Below are positions 12,545 through 20,923 of a stretch of 26,332 nt of DNA, one piece after another. The position numbers were made by a program, and so were the translations under genes. The notes under the pieces are model-generated. The model worked only from the letters and a program-made list of their open reading frames with translations. It was not told the origin of the DNA and searched no databases. Source of the stretch: Clostridiales bacterium UBA7273 (GTDB taxonomy: Bacteria; Bacillota; Clostridia; Oscillospirales; Oscillospiraceae); assembly GCA_002472405.1 (NCBI GenBank), contig DKRV01000018.1, forward strand, positions 1 through 26,332. The letters are read 5' to 3'. The first letter of the stretch is position 1, and each line of letters starts with the position of its first letter.

Positions 12545-15500
12545 GTGAAGAGACGACTTCTTGCCGGTTTTTTGGCGCTTGTGATGGCGCTCGCACTGCT
12601 GCCGGCATCTGCCTTTGCCGCGCCGGATATTCCCGATGGCTATGTGCCGATCTACACTTTGGCAGACCTTAAAGAGAACATCGGCAGCGGCTATTACCTG
12701 CTGATGAACGATATAGACGCAAGCAAAGAGGACATTGCATACGACACGCTTAACGACGCAGCCTGCGGCTCTTTGCTCAAAGGCGGAGTTATAAACGGCA
12801 ACAGCCACACAATATACAATCTCAAAGGTACGCTCATTGAGAGAAACTTAGGCACCATCAAGAATCTTAATGTTACCGTAATAAGCACCGATGAAGATAA
12901 CGATGTTTTTGGCACTGACAGCGGCATTTGCGGCATTGCTTATTACAACTCATATGGTGATGACACTGGCCTTATTGAAAACTGCAATGTCAGCATGACA
13001 GTACGGCGCAGTTTTGATAAGCTCAACATAGGGTTCATAACATGCGGTATTGCGAGAGGCTGCGGCTCGATAAGAAACTGCATCGTAGACCTTGACATCG
13101 ACCTTAAATACACCGGCACTAATAAAAATAGCGATATCAGCGTTGCCGGCATAGGCGACAACAGTCGCTTTGCCGATATTGACAGCTGCCTTGTTATGGG
13201 CTCGGTTAATATTCAGACGCCCGGTTATGCGCGTTTGGCAGGCATAAGCGACGAAGACTCCAAAAACTCCGCCAACGCCCTTGAAAAGGCCAATGTTGAA
13301 TGCACAAGCACTTACCGAAGCGCGTATGATTTCTTCACGCTCAGCAGCGCCAGCAGCGCTCGCAATTCCGGCGGTCAAAGCATCAATAACAGAGTCGCGG
13401 ACGATCTTGAAGTAAACTATACCTTTAACGACAGAGTCGTTCTTGACGGAAAGCCCGATGCCGAGAGCAAGCTCTATACCCTTGCAAGCCGCGACAGTAT
13501 TCTCAATGACTGGGATATTTCCGACGTTCCCTCCGAGATTCCGCCGGAAAAGCCCGAACCGGGAGATAATACGCCCGTTACCGTTGACTTCAATTTTGAG
13601 GGCAACGTTGGTCACACGCAGTCATGGCAATTTGAATACTCTGACGACTACTTCTATGCGCAGGACGATGGCTACGGCTATAACGCAAAGCTTGCAAAAG
13701 CCTCACTGTGCCTTGAGATGACGACCTTCTCGACAAATACTAACACCACATGGCGCGGTAATGGCGACGCCACGGCACTCAGCCGAACCGAAAATGTCCG
13801 TGAACTTCTTAATAAGCTGAATTTCAGCTCGCTTAAGTATGTTAACTACGACGTTCCGCTTGATGATACATCGGGCAAGGTCGCCTATACCCTTGCAATG
13901 AAGTATATCACCAACAAAAACGGCGGCACTGACACGCTGATTGCCGTTCCCATTCGCGGCGGCGGCTACGGCGGAGAATGGGCAAGCAACTTCAACGTGT
14001 ACAACAGCGAGGAAAAGCTCAGCCGCAATCATTACGGCTTCCAGACTGCCGCCAACGGCGTTCTGAGCGGTCTGAGCGACTATGTTCAGAGCCACGAGAT
14101 CAAGGGTGACCTGAAGATCTGGGCAGTAGGCTTCAGCCGCGGCGCTGCCGTTGCAAATCTTCTGGGTCGTGCGCTGAACAATGCAACCATCGGCGGGATA
14201 AAGCCCAACGTCGTGGACATATACGTCTACACATTCGCGACTCCGGCAGGCGCATCCCGCGATTCGGCAGAAACGTTTTTTGACCCTAACATTTTCAACA
14301 TAGTAAGTCCTGTGGACTTGGTGCCGCGCGTTGCTCCCACGGCATGGGGCTTTACGCGATACGGAACAACGCTGTCGCTTCCATACGAAAGCAGCAGCAA
14401 GCTGTGGGATAAATTTGAGGAGATCTCCGGAATATTTACCCGAGAAATCAAACCCTCTCAGCGCACATTTTTGGATAGGTTCTGCGAGGTAGCCTTCACA
14501 AACGGTCCCGGCGGCAGCTCCGCATTCGGAAAAGTTCTCTACACAGATGTCCAGCAGGATATAATGGACTTCACCGGAAGCGAGCTCGGTACCCCTCCCG
14601 GCTCTCCTTTTGAGAAGGGAGACACTTTGAGATGTGTACTATCAAACGACACGCTGAAGTATGTGCTCGGTTGTGCTGCGTTTAATTACACGCTGATCCC
14701 CTATGCTCTTATGAATCTCAACATGCTCGGACTTGCCCACTATCCCGAGCACTACCTTGCGCATCTTGAAGTTGACAATTTGCAGAGCGAAGACGATTTC
14801 GTAAGCTCCTATCACGCACGCACCGTCCTGGTGTATCCGCCTGCGGATAAGCAGCTTAAATCCTATGACATCAAGGTCGATTTCTGGAATGCAAAGGGGC
14901 AGTCGGCTGGCAGCTATGCAAACGGCGCATGCAGCAGCGGAGAGGTTTCCGTTGAGCTTACTGACATTGGACTGATCGCGAGCCTGCCCGAGGGCGCAGA
15001 GTACAGCTTTACCGTTTCCGGTGCGGATGCCGGCAACGTCGGTGCAAAGATATATTCCTACGACGGCGCGGACATTGAGCCTGCGCGCACCGTGGATTTT
15101 GAGGCTCTCCCCTCATCCGACGGCAATGCCTGCACGGTTTTCGTGCCCGAGGATATCTACAGCGACTACTACGCGCAGGACTCCGACGGAAACATATACG
15201 AGCCGGACAGCGACAGCGACTACCCCGACGAGCCGGATGAACCGTACATAAACAACTTCACCGACGTTCACGAGGGATCTTTCTATTACGATGCCGTTCT
15301 GTGGGCGGTAAACTCCGGCATTACAAACGGCACAACGGACACGACATTCAGCCCGAACGCAAGCTGCACCCGTGCCCAGGTCGTAACCTTCCTGTGGCGA
15401 GCAGCCGGATGCCCCGAGCCTGAATCATCTGTCTGCCAATTTGTCGATGTTCCAAAAGGCAGCTTTTACTACAAGGCCGTTATGTGGGCCGCCGAAGAAG

Positions 15501-15781
15501 GCATCACAACAGGCGTCACCGCCGATCACTTCCAGCCCGGCGCAACCGTTACCCGTGCTCAGGTTGTGACCTTCCTCTGGCGCTGGGATCTGTGCCCGAA
15601 GGCGAGCAGCTCGAGCGGCTTTGCCGATGTTTCCAAACACGCTTTCTACACCGATGCCGTTGATTGGGCGGTCGAGTACGGCATAACCAAAGGCACGACG
15701 GCAAAGACGTTTTCTCCGAACGATAAGTGCATGCGCTCGCAGATAGTCACCTTCCTCTACCGCTATTTTGTGGTCGATTAG
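12545..15781 (+). CDS. SLH-anchored surface protein with a lipase class 3-like alpha/beta hydrolase domain
   Basis: This 1078-residue protein is secreted (signal peptide 1-26, cut near ASAFAA) and held to the wall by three C-terminal SLH repeats (about 904-957, 966-1018, 1025-1076, each with an FxDV...A..WA..GIT.G pattern). Residues 28-330 look like a repetitive beta-helix or GLUG-type region. The middle, about 345-760, reads as a lipase-3-type hydrolase: WAVGFSRGAAVANLLGRA with nucleophile Ser531 in G-F-S-R-G, then VYTFATPAGAS and FNIVSPVDLVPRVAP with probable Asp591. The catalytic His is not certain (the HYPEHYLAH segment near 735-742 is a candidate). A beta-rich linker and an acidic Asp/Pro hinge precede the SLH part. 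The GTG at 12545 has AAGGAAG upstream, overlapping the previous gene's stop. It is the last gene of the operon. Confidence 0.85.
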   Translation: MKRRLLAGFLALVMALALLPASAFAAPDIPDGYVPIYTLADLKENIGSGYYLLMNDIDASKEDIAYDTLNDAACGSLLKGGVINGNSHTIYNLKGTLIERNLGTIKNLNVTVISTDEDNDVFGTDSGICGIAYYNSYGDDTGLIENCNVSMTVRRSFDKLNIGFITCGIARGCGSIRNCIVDLDIDLKYTGTNKNSDISVAGIGDNSRFADIDSCLVMGSVNIQTPGYARLAGISDEDSKNSANALEKANVECTSTYRSAYDFFTLSSASSARNSGGQSINNRVADDLEVNYTFNDRVVLDGKPDAESKLYTLASRDSILNDWDISDVPSEIPPEKPEPGDNTPVTVDFNFEGNVGHTQSWQFEYSDDYFYAQDDGYGYNAKLAKASLCLEMTTFSTNTNTTWRGNGDATALSRTENVRELLNKLNFSSLKYVNYDVPLDDTSGKVAYTLAMKYITNKNGGTDTLIAVPIRGGGYGGEWASNFNVYNSEEKLSRNHYGFQTAANGVLSGLSDYVQSHEIKGDLKIWAVGFSRGAAVANLLGRALNNATIGGIKPNVVDIYVYTFATPAGASRDSAETFFDPNIFNIVSPVDLVPRVAPTAWGFTRYGTTLSLPYESSSKLWDKFEEISGIFTREIKPSQRTFLDRFCEVAFTNGPGGSSAFGKVLYTDVQQDIMDFTGSELGTPPGSPFEKGDTLRCVLSNDTLKYVLGCAAFNYTLIPYALMNLNMLGLAHYPEHYLAHLEVDNLQSEDDFVSSYHARTVLVYPPADKQLKSYDIKVDFWNAKGQSAGSYANGACSSGEVSVELTDIGLIASLPEGAEYSFTVSGADAGNVGAKIYSYDGADIEPARTVDFEALPSSDGNACTVFVPEDIYSDYYAQDSDGNIYEPDSDSDYPDEPDEPYINNFTDVHEGSFYYDAVLWAVNSGITNGTTDTTFSPNASCTRAQVVTFLWRAAGCPEPESSVCQFVDVPKGSFYYKAVMWAAEEGITTGVTADHFQPGATVTRAQVVTFLWRWDLCPKASSSSGFADVSKHAFYTDAVDWAVEYGITKGTTAKTFSPNDKCMRSQIVTFLYRYFVVD

Positions 15782-15800
15782 AAACAAGGTATATGCAATT

Positions 15801-15836
15801 ACACGGTGCAGTTTTTCAGACTGCACCGTGTTTTTT
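15801..15836 (+). terminator. Terminator of the GH2-SLH operon
   Basis: A perfect 12-base-pair stem (ACACGGTGCAGT / ACTGCACCGTGT) with a 7-base loop is followed by TTTTTT. It begins 20 bases after the stop codon. Confidence 0.93.
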
Positions 15837-15862
15837 AGCAGCAATGTAAAATTTATATATAC

Positions 15863-15893
15863 GCCGCCATAATGGCGGCAGCTGTGCTATAAT
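15863..15893 (+). promoter_or_regulatory. EamA gene promoter covered by a palindrome
   Basis: An extended -10, TGC-TATAAT (TATAAT at 15888-15893), faces the transporter gene. The -35 position holds no consensus but coincides with a near-perfect palindrome, GCCGCCAT-A-ATGGCGGC (15863-15879). That position is typical of a repressor or activator site. Confidence 0.6.
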
Positions 15894-15928
15894 GATTTTA
15901 TGACATAACAGAAAGTTAGGCGAACACT

Positions 15929-16789
15929 ATGTGGATACTCTTCGCGTTCGGCTCGGCACTGTTTGCCGGTCTGACATCCGTTCTCGCAAAGTGCGGAATC
16001 AAAAAGACCGATTCCGACGCAGCCACGGCAATACGTACAATAGTTGTGCTGATTTTCTCGTGGCTTATGGTTTGGATAGTCGGGTCGGCTCCGACCATCA
16101 CCGGGCTGAGCACAAAAACGTGGGTCTTCCTCATCCTGTCCGGCATTGCGACCGGCGCATCGTGGCTTTGCTATTTCAGAGCGCTGCAGCTCGGCGACGT
16201 GAACAAGGTCGTGCCGATAGACAAGTCCTCAACGATACTCACCATAATTCTGGCACTGATCTTCCTCGGCGAGCCTATCTCGTGGCTTAAAGCTGCTGCC
16301 GTTGTCCTCATCGGCATCGGTACGTTCATGATGATCGAAAAGAAAGCAGATACCGAGCAAAAGCAGGAGAAGAAGAGCTGGCTGCTGTATGCCGTGCTGT
16401 CGGCAGTGTTTGCGTCGCTGACCTCGATCCTCGGCAAGATCGGAATTGACGGCGTTGAGTCAAACCTCGGAACGGCTATACGCACAGGCGTTGTGCTCGT
16501 CATGGCGTGGCTTATCGTGTTCGTAAAGGGCAAGCAGCACACGCTAAAGGATATTCCCAAAAACGAGCTGGGCTTTATCTGTCTTTCGGGACTGGCTACC
16601 GGCGGCTCGTGGCTGTGCTACTACAAAGCGCTCCAGGACGGCCTTGCAAGCGTGGTCGTTCCCATCGACAAGCTGAGTATTCTTGTTTCGATCGGCTTCT
16701 CGGCGCTGGTTTTCAAGGAGCGGCTTTCGAAAAAAGCAGCCTTCGGCCTTGTGCTCATAGTCGGCGGAACGCTTATGATGCTGATTTAA
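15929..16789 (+). CDS. EamA/DMT-superfamily transporter
   Basis: The 286-residue protein is an integral membrane transporter with ten predicted spans in two homologous EamA repeats. The duplication is visible in paired segments: SGIATGASWLCYFRALQLGD with SGLATGGSWLCYYKALQDGL, and VVPIDKSSTILTI with VVPIDKLSILVSI. Family members export or import amino acids and other metabolites; the substrate is unknown. The ribosome site before the ATG at 15929 is weak (TTAGGCG). It converges with the flavodoxin gene, with 10 bases between the stops and no visible terminator. Confidence 0.9.
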   Translation: MWILFAFGSALFAGLTSVLAKCGIKKTDSDAATAIRTIVVLIFSWLMVWIVGSAPTITGLSTKTWVFLILSGIATGASWLCYFRALQLGDVNKVVPIDKSSTILTIILALIFLGEPISWLKAAAVVLIGIGTFMMIEKKADTEQKQEKKSWLLYAVLSAVFASLTSILGKIGIDGVESNLGTAIRTGVVLVMAWLIVFVKGKQHTLKDIPKNELGFICLSGLATGGSWLCYYKALQDGLASVVVPIDKLSILVSIGFSALVFKERLSKKAAFGLVLIVGGTLMMLI

Positions 16790-16799
16790 GCTCACGCTA

Positions 16800-17426
16800 T
16801 TATTGCGCAGCAAAGCCGAGATCCGAGAGCCAGCGATCCGTTTCGTCGGAAGATAATATTCTCTTTTCGCCGTACACCGCCAAACCGTCGCATGAGTCGA
16901 GAAACGTTGGCATGGTTTCGGCAATGTCGCTGCCGCCGCTTGTGCAGAACGGAATGATGAGTTTTCCGCTGAAATCATAGCTTTCAAGGAATGTATTGAT
17001 CGGCGCCGGAGCAGCGTGCCACCAAACGGGGTAGCCGACTAACACGACATCATACTCGTACATATTCTCGACCGTATCCGCAAGAGCCGGGCGCTCGCCG
17101 CGTCTTATTTCCCGGTTTGACTGCGTATACACGTTTGAATACCCGTTCAGCGGAGTTATTTCAAACAAATCTCCGCCGGTTTTCTCGCTTATTGACTCGG
17201 CAGCTTTTTTCGTTGTGCCGGAATAAGAAAAATAAGCAGCGAGGACCTTTACATCGCGCTTTGCGAATATCTCGCTTCTTACCGCCTCGGTCTGACACTT
17301 GCTCAAGGAGTTATCGGAAAGGCTTCTGAACACGGCCGGGCGGCGATAAACATTGTAGCCGCCAAAAGCAAGAACCGCAGCAACGGCAATGGAGATCACG
17401 ATAATCATAAGCTTTTTTCTTCTCAT
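16800..17426 (-). CDS. Membrane-anchored flavodoxin-like protein
   Basis: The 208-residue protein has an N-terminal span (KKLMIIVISIAVAAVLAFGG), a linker, and a flavodoxin fold from about residue 58. The FMN phosphate loop is AAYFSYSGTTKKAAESI, followed by the YDVVLVGYPVWWHAAP strand-loop and FCTSGGSDI. This matches Flavodoxin_4-type proteins that carry electrons or reduce quinones. The start overlaps the end of the EFR1 gene by four bases (ATGA), so the two are coupled. The external or internal face of the flavin domain cannot be told. Control by the divergent MerR protein is inferred. Confidence 0.85.
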   Translation of the reverse strand: MRRKKLMIIVISIAVAAVLAFGGYNVYRRPAVFRSLSDNSLSKCQTEAVRSEIFAKRDVKVLAAYFSYSGTTKKAAESISEKTGGDLFEITPLNGYSNVYTQSNREIRRGERPALADTVENMYEYDVVLVGYPVWWHAAPAPINTFLESYDFSGKLIIPFCTSGGSDIAETMPTFLDSCDGLAVYGEKRILSSDETDRWLSDLGFAAQ

Positions 17427-18193
17427 TCCGCACCTCTGCCGTTGGCCTGAATTATCTCAGTCAGCGAGATATGCTCGTTGCGATAGCGCGCATTTGGGTT
17501 TACCTCCGGGATCGCAAGCCCTAATGCCTTTCGCGGACATGCATGCACGCAGGCAAGGCAGGTCTGCCAGTTGCCGGGAATATGCTGTGCTTTTCCGTCA
17601 ACCACTCGGATAGAGTCTGAAGGACAGACCTTTTCACAGACGCCGCAGCCTATGCACGCATCCGTGACCTTGATAAAGTGCTGAAAGATATCGGGCGGCA
17701 TTTGCTCGATGCGGCTTAGATATTCACGATGGGCTGCACGATCGGCGTATGTGACCGGAGCTATCCTATTTAAGCGGATCACAATGTCATCGCGAATCAG
17801 TTCAATGTGCTCGTCAACCTTTTTGTTGAGTCTTTTCTGCTCGTTCATATCAAACGCCGGGAGCCAATTATCGGCCATGAGCAGAACATTGATATAGTTT
17901 ACAGAAATGCCGCACTCATCGCACAGTCGCTTTGCAAGCTCTGCAGCTCCGGCGTGGCGGTTTCCGTAAGTCAGTATCATATAGAAATAGCGCGTATGGA
18001 AAGACGCCTTGTGCATAAACTCCCTCACCATCGGCGGAACCTCGTGGCCGTAAACCGGAGTTACAATTCCGATGGTATCGGCGCTAAAATCAAGTCTCCC
18101 CTGCCGCACGGCCTGCGGAATGCTGATAAGCTCATTGTCAAGCTGCTTTGCGGCATAAAGGCTGTTGCCGATGCCTGTGAAATACAAAATCAT
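17423..18193 (-). CDS. EFR1-type flavodoxin-ferredoxin fusion protein
   Basis: The 256-residue protein combines an N-terminal flavodoxin-like domain (LYFTGIGNSLYAAKQL, then GIVTPVYGHEVPP) with a C-terminal double iron-sulfur ferredoxin domain. Cluster 1 is complete: CIGCGVCEKVCP (Cys180, 183, 186, 190). Cluster 2, CLACVHACP, has only Cys212, 215 and 219, with Trp209 where the first cysteine is usually found. It should pass electrons between ferredoxin-type donors and flavin partners, here probably the adjacent flavodoxin. The ATG at 18193 has GAGGA about 8 bases upstream. It is divergent from the MerR gene across a 156-base spacer. Confidence 0.88.
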   Translation of the reverse strand: MILYFTGIGNSLYAAKQLDNELISIPQAVRQGRLDFSADTIGIVTPVYGHEVPPMVREFMHKASFHTRYFYMILTYGNRHAGAAELAKRLCDECGISVNYINVLLMADNWLPAFDMNEQKRLNKKVDEHIELIRDDIVIRLNRIAPVTYADRAAHREYLSRIEQMPPDIFQHFIKVTDACIGCGVCEKVCPSDSIRVVDGKAQHIPGNWQTCLACVHACPRKALGLAIPEVNPNARYRNEHISLTEIIQANGRGAE

Positions 18194-18281
18194 TATTGTA
18201 TCCTCATTGCAATTATAAGTCGTATATGCTACACTCTGATTGTTTCAACCGCTTGATACAACCGATTATAATTTGCGGTAG

Positions 18282-18301
18282 CAGCTATCGTTCAATAGCT
18301 G
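18282..18301. promoter_or_regulatory. Inverted repeat between EFR1 and MerR genes
   Basis: CAGCTAT and ATAGCTG (7-base perfect arms, 6-base spacer) lie about 50 bases before the merR-type start and 90 before the EFR1 start. The size fits a MerR dyad. The rest of 18194-18349 is AT-rich, with several TATAAT-like sequences but no unambiguous promoter. Confidence 0.4.
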
Positions 18302-18349
18302 TTTTAGCGATTTATATGAATTTTTTGCAAACATCACGGAGGATATGAT

Positions 18350-18751
18350 ATGTACACGATGATGCAGGTTTGCCGTGAGCTGGATATGACGTACCAGACA
18401 CTGAAGTTTTACTGCAATGAGGGGCTTGTCCCAAACGTGAAGCGCGACGCAAACAATCGCAGAGTTTTTGACGAAAGCGACGTGAAATGGATAAAAGATC
18501 TCACCTGCCTCAAAAAATGCGGACTGAGCATTCAGGAAATGAAGGACTATCTAGAGCTTTGCCTTACCGGAGAATCGACCATTGTTCCGCGAAAGGAAAT
18601 GATGGCCAAAAAGCAGGAGCGGCTGCGCCAGACGATCAAGGAGCTTGAGGACAGCATTGCATATATCGACTGGAAGCAGAATTTCTATGACGAGGTGCTG
18701 TCCGGAAAGCGTCCGTATGTCAGCAACCTTATACGAACCGAAAATGACTGA
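18350..18751 (+). CDS. MerR-family transcriptional regulator
   Basis: The 133-residue protein has an N-terminal winged helix (MMQVCRELDMTYQTLKFYCN, EGLVPNVKRDANNRRVFDES) and a coiled-coil dimerisation helix (about 80-120). The short C-terminus has no obvious effector domain. It lacks the cysteine cluster of metal sensors. GGAGGATATGAT precedes the ATG at 18350. MerR regulators usually act on adjacent divergent promoters, so the EFR1-flavodoxin operon is the likely target; a redox or organic signal would fit but is not shown. Confidence 0.88.
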   Translation: MYTMMQVCRELDMTYQTLKFYCNEGLVPNVKRDANNRRVFDESDVKWIKDLTCLKKCGLSIQEMKDYLELCLTGESTIVPRKEMMAKKQERLRQTIKELEDSIAYIDWKQNFYDEVLSGKRPYVSNLIRTEND

Positions 18752-18789
18752 GAAAATAAGCTGCCGCAGGCAAAAGATGCAATATAAAA

Positions 18790-18829
18790 ATCACCGGGAA
18801 AAGCTTTTGGCTTTTCCCGGTGATCTTTT
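18790..18829. terminator. Bidirectional terminator between MerR gene and tRNA-Thr
   Basis: A perfect 14-base-pair stem (18790-18803 with 18811-18824) with a 7-base loop is followed by CTTTTT on the plus strand. On the minus strand it is followed by TTTTATATT and lies 9 bases after the tRNA CCA. Confidence 0.92.
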
Positions 18830-18833
18830 TCCA

Positions 18834-18908
18834 TGGAGCTGGTGGTGAGAATCGAACTCACAACCTTCTCATTACGAGTGAGATGCTCTACCATTGAGCC
18901 ACACCAGC
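18834..18908 (-). tRNA. tRNA-Thr(CGT)
   Basis: The cloverleaf reads on the minus strand: acceptor GCTGGTG/CACCAGC with discriminator T, D arm GCTC-AATGGTA-GAGC, anticodon stem TCTCA/TGAGA with loop CTCGTAA (anticodon CGT, threonine codon ACG), T arm GTGAG-TTCGATT-CTCAC. CCA is encoded, for 75 bases in all. It is a single-gene transcript with its own promoter (18923-18951) and terminator. Confidence 0.95.
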
Positions 18909-18922
18909 AAAGGACATTACGC

Positions 18923-18951
18923 ATTTTAGCACATAGCGACGATAAAGTCAA
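18923..18951 (-). promoter_or_regulatory. tRNA-Thr promoter
   Basis: TTGACT (18946-18951), a 17-base spacer and TAAAAT (18923-18928) on the minus strand place transcription start a few bases before the tRNA 5' end at 18908. Confidence 0.85.
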
Positions 18952-19238
18952 ACAAAAAAAGTTATAACTGCTGGTTATTGCACAAAATTGTAAGCCTTGA
19001 AGCTGACAATTTGTGTTTATAAAAAATTTAAGAATTTCAATGCTTTTTTGATGCTACAAAATTATCGCAAATTGTTTACATAATTATTTCAGAAAATTAT
19101 TTTGCAAATAGTTATCAACATTTTCAACATAGTTTCCAACACTGAATAATCATTGAATTTCAGTATTTAGCGCCGATATGTAAAATTATGTAGAGTCCTG
19201 AAGTCGAATTTCGTTACATTTTGAAAACATCATTTCGT
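18952..19238. other. AT-rich gene-free stretch between radC and tRNA-Thr
   Basis: This is the longest gene-free, most AT-rich stretch of the host part of the window. It contains an imperfect hairpin at 18981-19015 (CACAAA...TTTGTG arms, one bulge), the small palindrome GTTATAAC, and a sequence one base from a DnaA box (TTATCAACA near 19112). No frame with a ribosome site and no convincing terminator for the radC operon was seen. It may hold a long trailer or an uncharacterised small RNA. Confidence 0.5.
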
Positions 19239-19910
19239 TTACATAAGTCCATTTTTGTTAAGAGATTGAAACTCTTTGCCACCGACGATAATATGGTCAA
19301 GTAATTTTATATCGACAAGCTCCAAAGCTTTCTTCACAAGCCGGGTGCAGTACTCATCCTCCTTCGACGGAAGCGGCAGCGCATCGGGGTGGTTATGGGC
19401 GATTATAACGGCGGCAGCGTTGCTTTTAATGGCCGCCTCAACAAGCATTCTTATGCCGACCTCGGTTGCGTTCACAACGCCGCGGCTTATCTCCTTGCAG
19501 GCTATTATTCCGTTAGAGGAGTTAAGCAGCAGCGCATAGCATATCTCATTTACCTCGTACATGAACTTGGCGACAAAATATGCGCCGGCATCCTCGCTGC
19601 GGCGGATGACCTTTGTCGGCAGACTTTTTGTAAGCAGATAGCGGCGGCTGACCTCGGGAATGAGCTTTATGAGCGTCGCGGCGTTCTCTCCTATCCCGTC
19701 AACACGCATAAGCTCCTCGTGCTTTGCCTCGAAAACCGCGGCGAGCGAGCCGAACTGCTTTAAAAGCCTGTGCGCAAGCTCATTTGTGTCCTTGCGCGGA
19801 ACGGCGTAGAAAAGCAGCATCTCAAGTGCGTTATGATCGTTAAAGCCATCAAGCCCGGCCTCGACGAAGCGGCTTTTCATCCGCTCCCTGTGTCCGTCGT
19901 GTACGCCCAT
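19239..19910 (-). CDS. radC: RadC-family JAB-domain protein
   Basis: The 223-residue protein has an N-terminal helix-hairpin-helix region (ELMRVDGIGENAATLIKLIP, about 65-85) and a C-terminal JAB/JAMM-like domain. The metal motif is AHNHPDALPLPSKEDE, that is HxHP...S..D at about 171-186. Its length is typical. The family was once linked to DNA repair, but its biochemical role is unsettled. GGAGAGGGCAT precedes the ATG at 19910, 11 bases after the tsaD stop, making it the last gene of the uvrB-polA-tsaD operon. Confidence 0.93.
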   Translation of the reverse strand: MGVHDGHRERMKSRFVEAGLDGFNDHNALEMLLFYAVPRKDTNELAHRLLKQFGSLAAVFEAKHEELMRVDGIGENAATLIKLIPEVSRRYLLTKSLPTKVIRRSEDAGAYFVAKFMYEVNEICYALLLNSSNGIIACKEISRGVVNATEVGIRMLVEAAIKSNAAAVIIAHNHPDALPLPSKEDEYCTRLVKKALELVDIKLLDHIIVGGKEFQSLNKNGLM

Positions 19911-19921
19911 ATGCCCTCTCC

Positions 19922-20923
19922 TTACAGCTCCATATTCGCGTAAGCGTTGAGATCCCAGCCGGCAGTGTTCCCGGCGAGATACTCATAATAGCCCTGACAG
20001 CCTATCATTGCCGCATTATCGCCGCAAAGCTTCAGCGGCGGAACAAACAGCTCGCAGCAGTTTTTCTCGGCGGCAGCTTTGAAATCGGCACGGATACGCG
20101 AATTTGCCGCCACACCGCCGGCAATGGCGATTTTTTTATAACCGAGCTCCTTTGCAGCCATCATTGTGCGCGGCACGAGCGCGTCGCTAACTGCGGCCGT
20201 GAAGGATGCCGCAAGCGAGGCTCTGTCCAACTCCTCGCCCTTCTGCTCGGCATTGTGTACGATGTTTATAACGGCAGTCTTAAGGCCGGAGAAGCTCATT
20301 TCATAGGGATGCCCCTCAATATGCGTGCGCGGCAGGTGATATTTCTTATCGTCGCCGCCCTGTGAGAGATCGTCAATGGGCTTGCCGCCGGGATACGGCA
20401 GACCGAGCACGCGCGCGGTTTTGTCAAAGCACTCGCCTGCCGCATCATCGCGCGTTGCGCCGATTACCTTTAGATCCGTATAGCTGCGAACGTCGATTAT
20501 AAGCGTATTGCCGCCGGATATTGCAAGGCACAGAAACGGAGGCTCAAGCTCGGGATATGCTATGTAGTTTGCCGCAACATGGCCTTTTATATGGTGCACG
20601 GGAATGAGCGGAACACCCAGGCTCATAGCAGCGGCCTTGGCAAAGTTAAGGCCCACAAGCACCGTTCCGATAAGGCCGGGAGCGTACGTTGCCGCAACGG
20701 CGTCGATATCGCTTTTTTCTATTCCGGCTGCCTGCACGGCGCGCTCGGCAAGGCGCGATATGACCTCAACGTGGCTTCTCGACGCTATCTCCGGCACTAC
20801 GCCGCCGTAAATTGCGTGCAGATCTGCCTGCGAGAATATCTGATCCGTAAGCACATTTCTGCCGTTTTCAACGACGGCGACGGCGGTCTCATCGCAGGAT
20901 GATTCAAAGGCAAGTATTTTCAT
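19922..20923 (-). CDS. tsaD: tRNA N6-threonylcarbamoyladenosine transferase TsaD
   Basis: The 333-residue enzyme transfers threonylcarbamoyl to A37 of ANN-decoding tRNAs with TsaB and TsaE. Visible family motifs are ILAFESSCDETAVAVV, SQADLHAIYGGVVPEIASR, the metal-binding HHIKGH (two histidines), LAISGGNT and FDKTARVLGLPYPGG, then GGVAANSRIR and LCGDNAAMIG near the end. Its length is usual. The start overlaps the rimI stop by four bases. tsaB and tsaE are not adjacent, in contrast to many Firmicutes clusters. Confidence 0.97.
   Translation of the reverse strand: MKILAFESSCDETAVAVVENGRNVLTDQIFSQADLHAIYGGVVPEIASRSHVEVISRLAERAVQAAGIEKSDIDAVAATYAPGLIGTVLVGLNFAKAAAMSLGVPLIPVHHIKGHVAANYIAYPELEPPFLCLAISGGNTLIIDVRSYTDLKVIGATRDDAAGECFDKTARVLGLPYPGGKPIDDLSQGGDDKKYHLPRTHIEGHPYEMSFSGLKTAVINIVHNAEQKGEELDRASLAASFTAAVSDALVPRTMMAAKELGYKKIAIAGGVAANSRIRADFKAAAEKNCCELFVPPLKLCGDNAAMIGCQGYYEYLAGNTAGWDLNAYANMEL

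Noticed and set aside
19105..19125. DnaA-box-like TTATCAACA in the AT-rich stretch, possible replication origin
   Set aside because: It is a single near-match without a box cluster, dnaA or dnaN nearby; the surrounding genes are not origin-linked.
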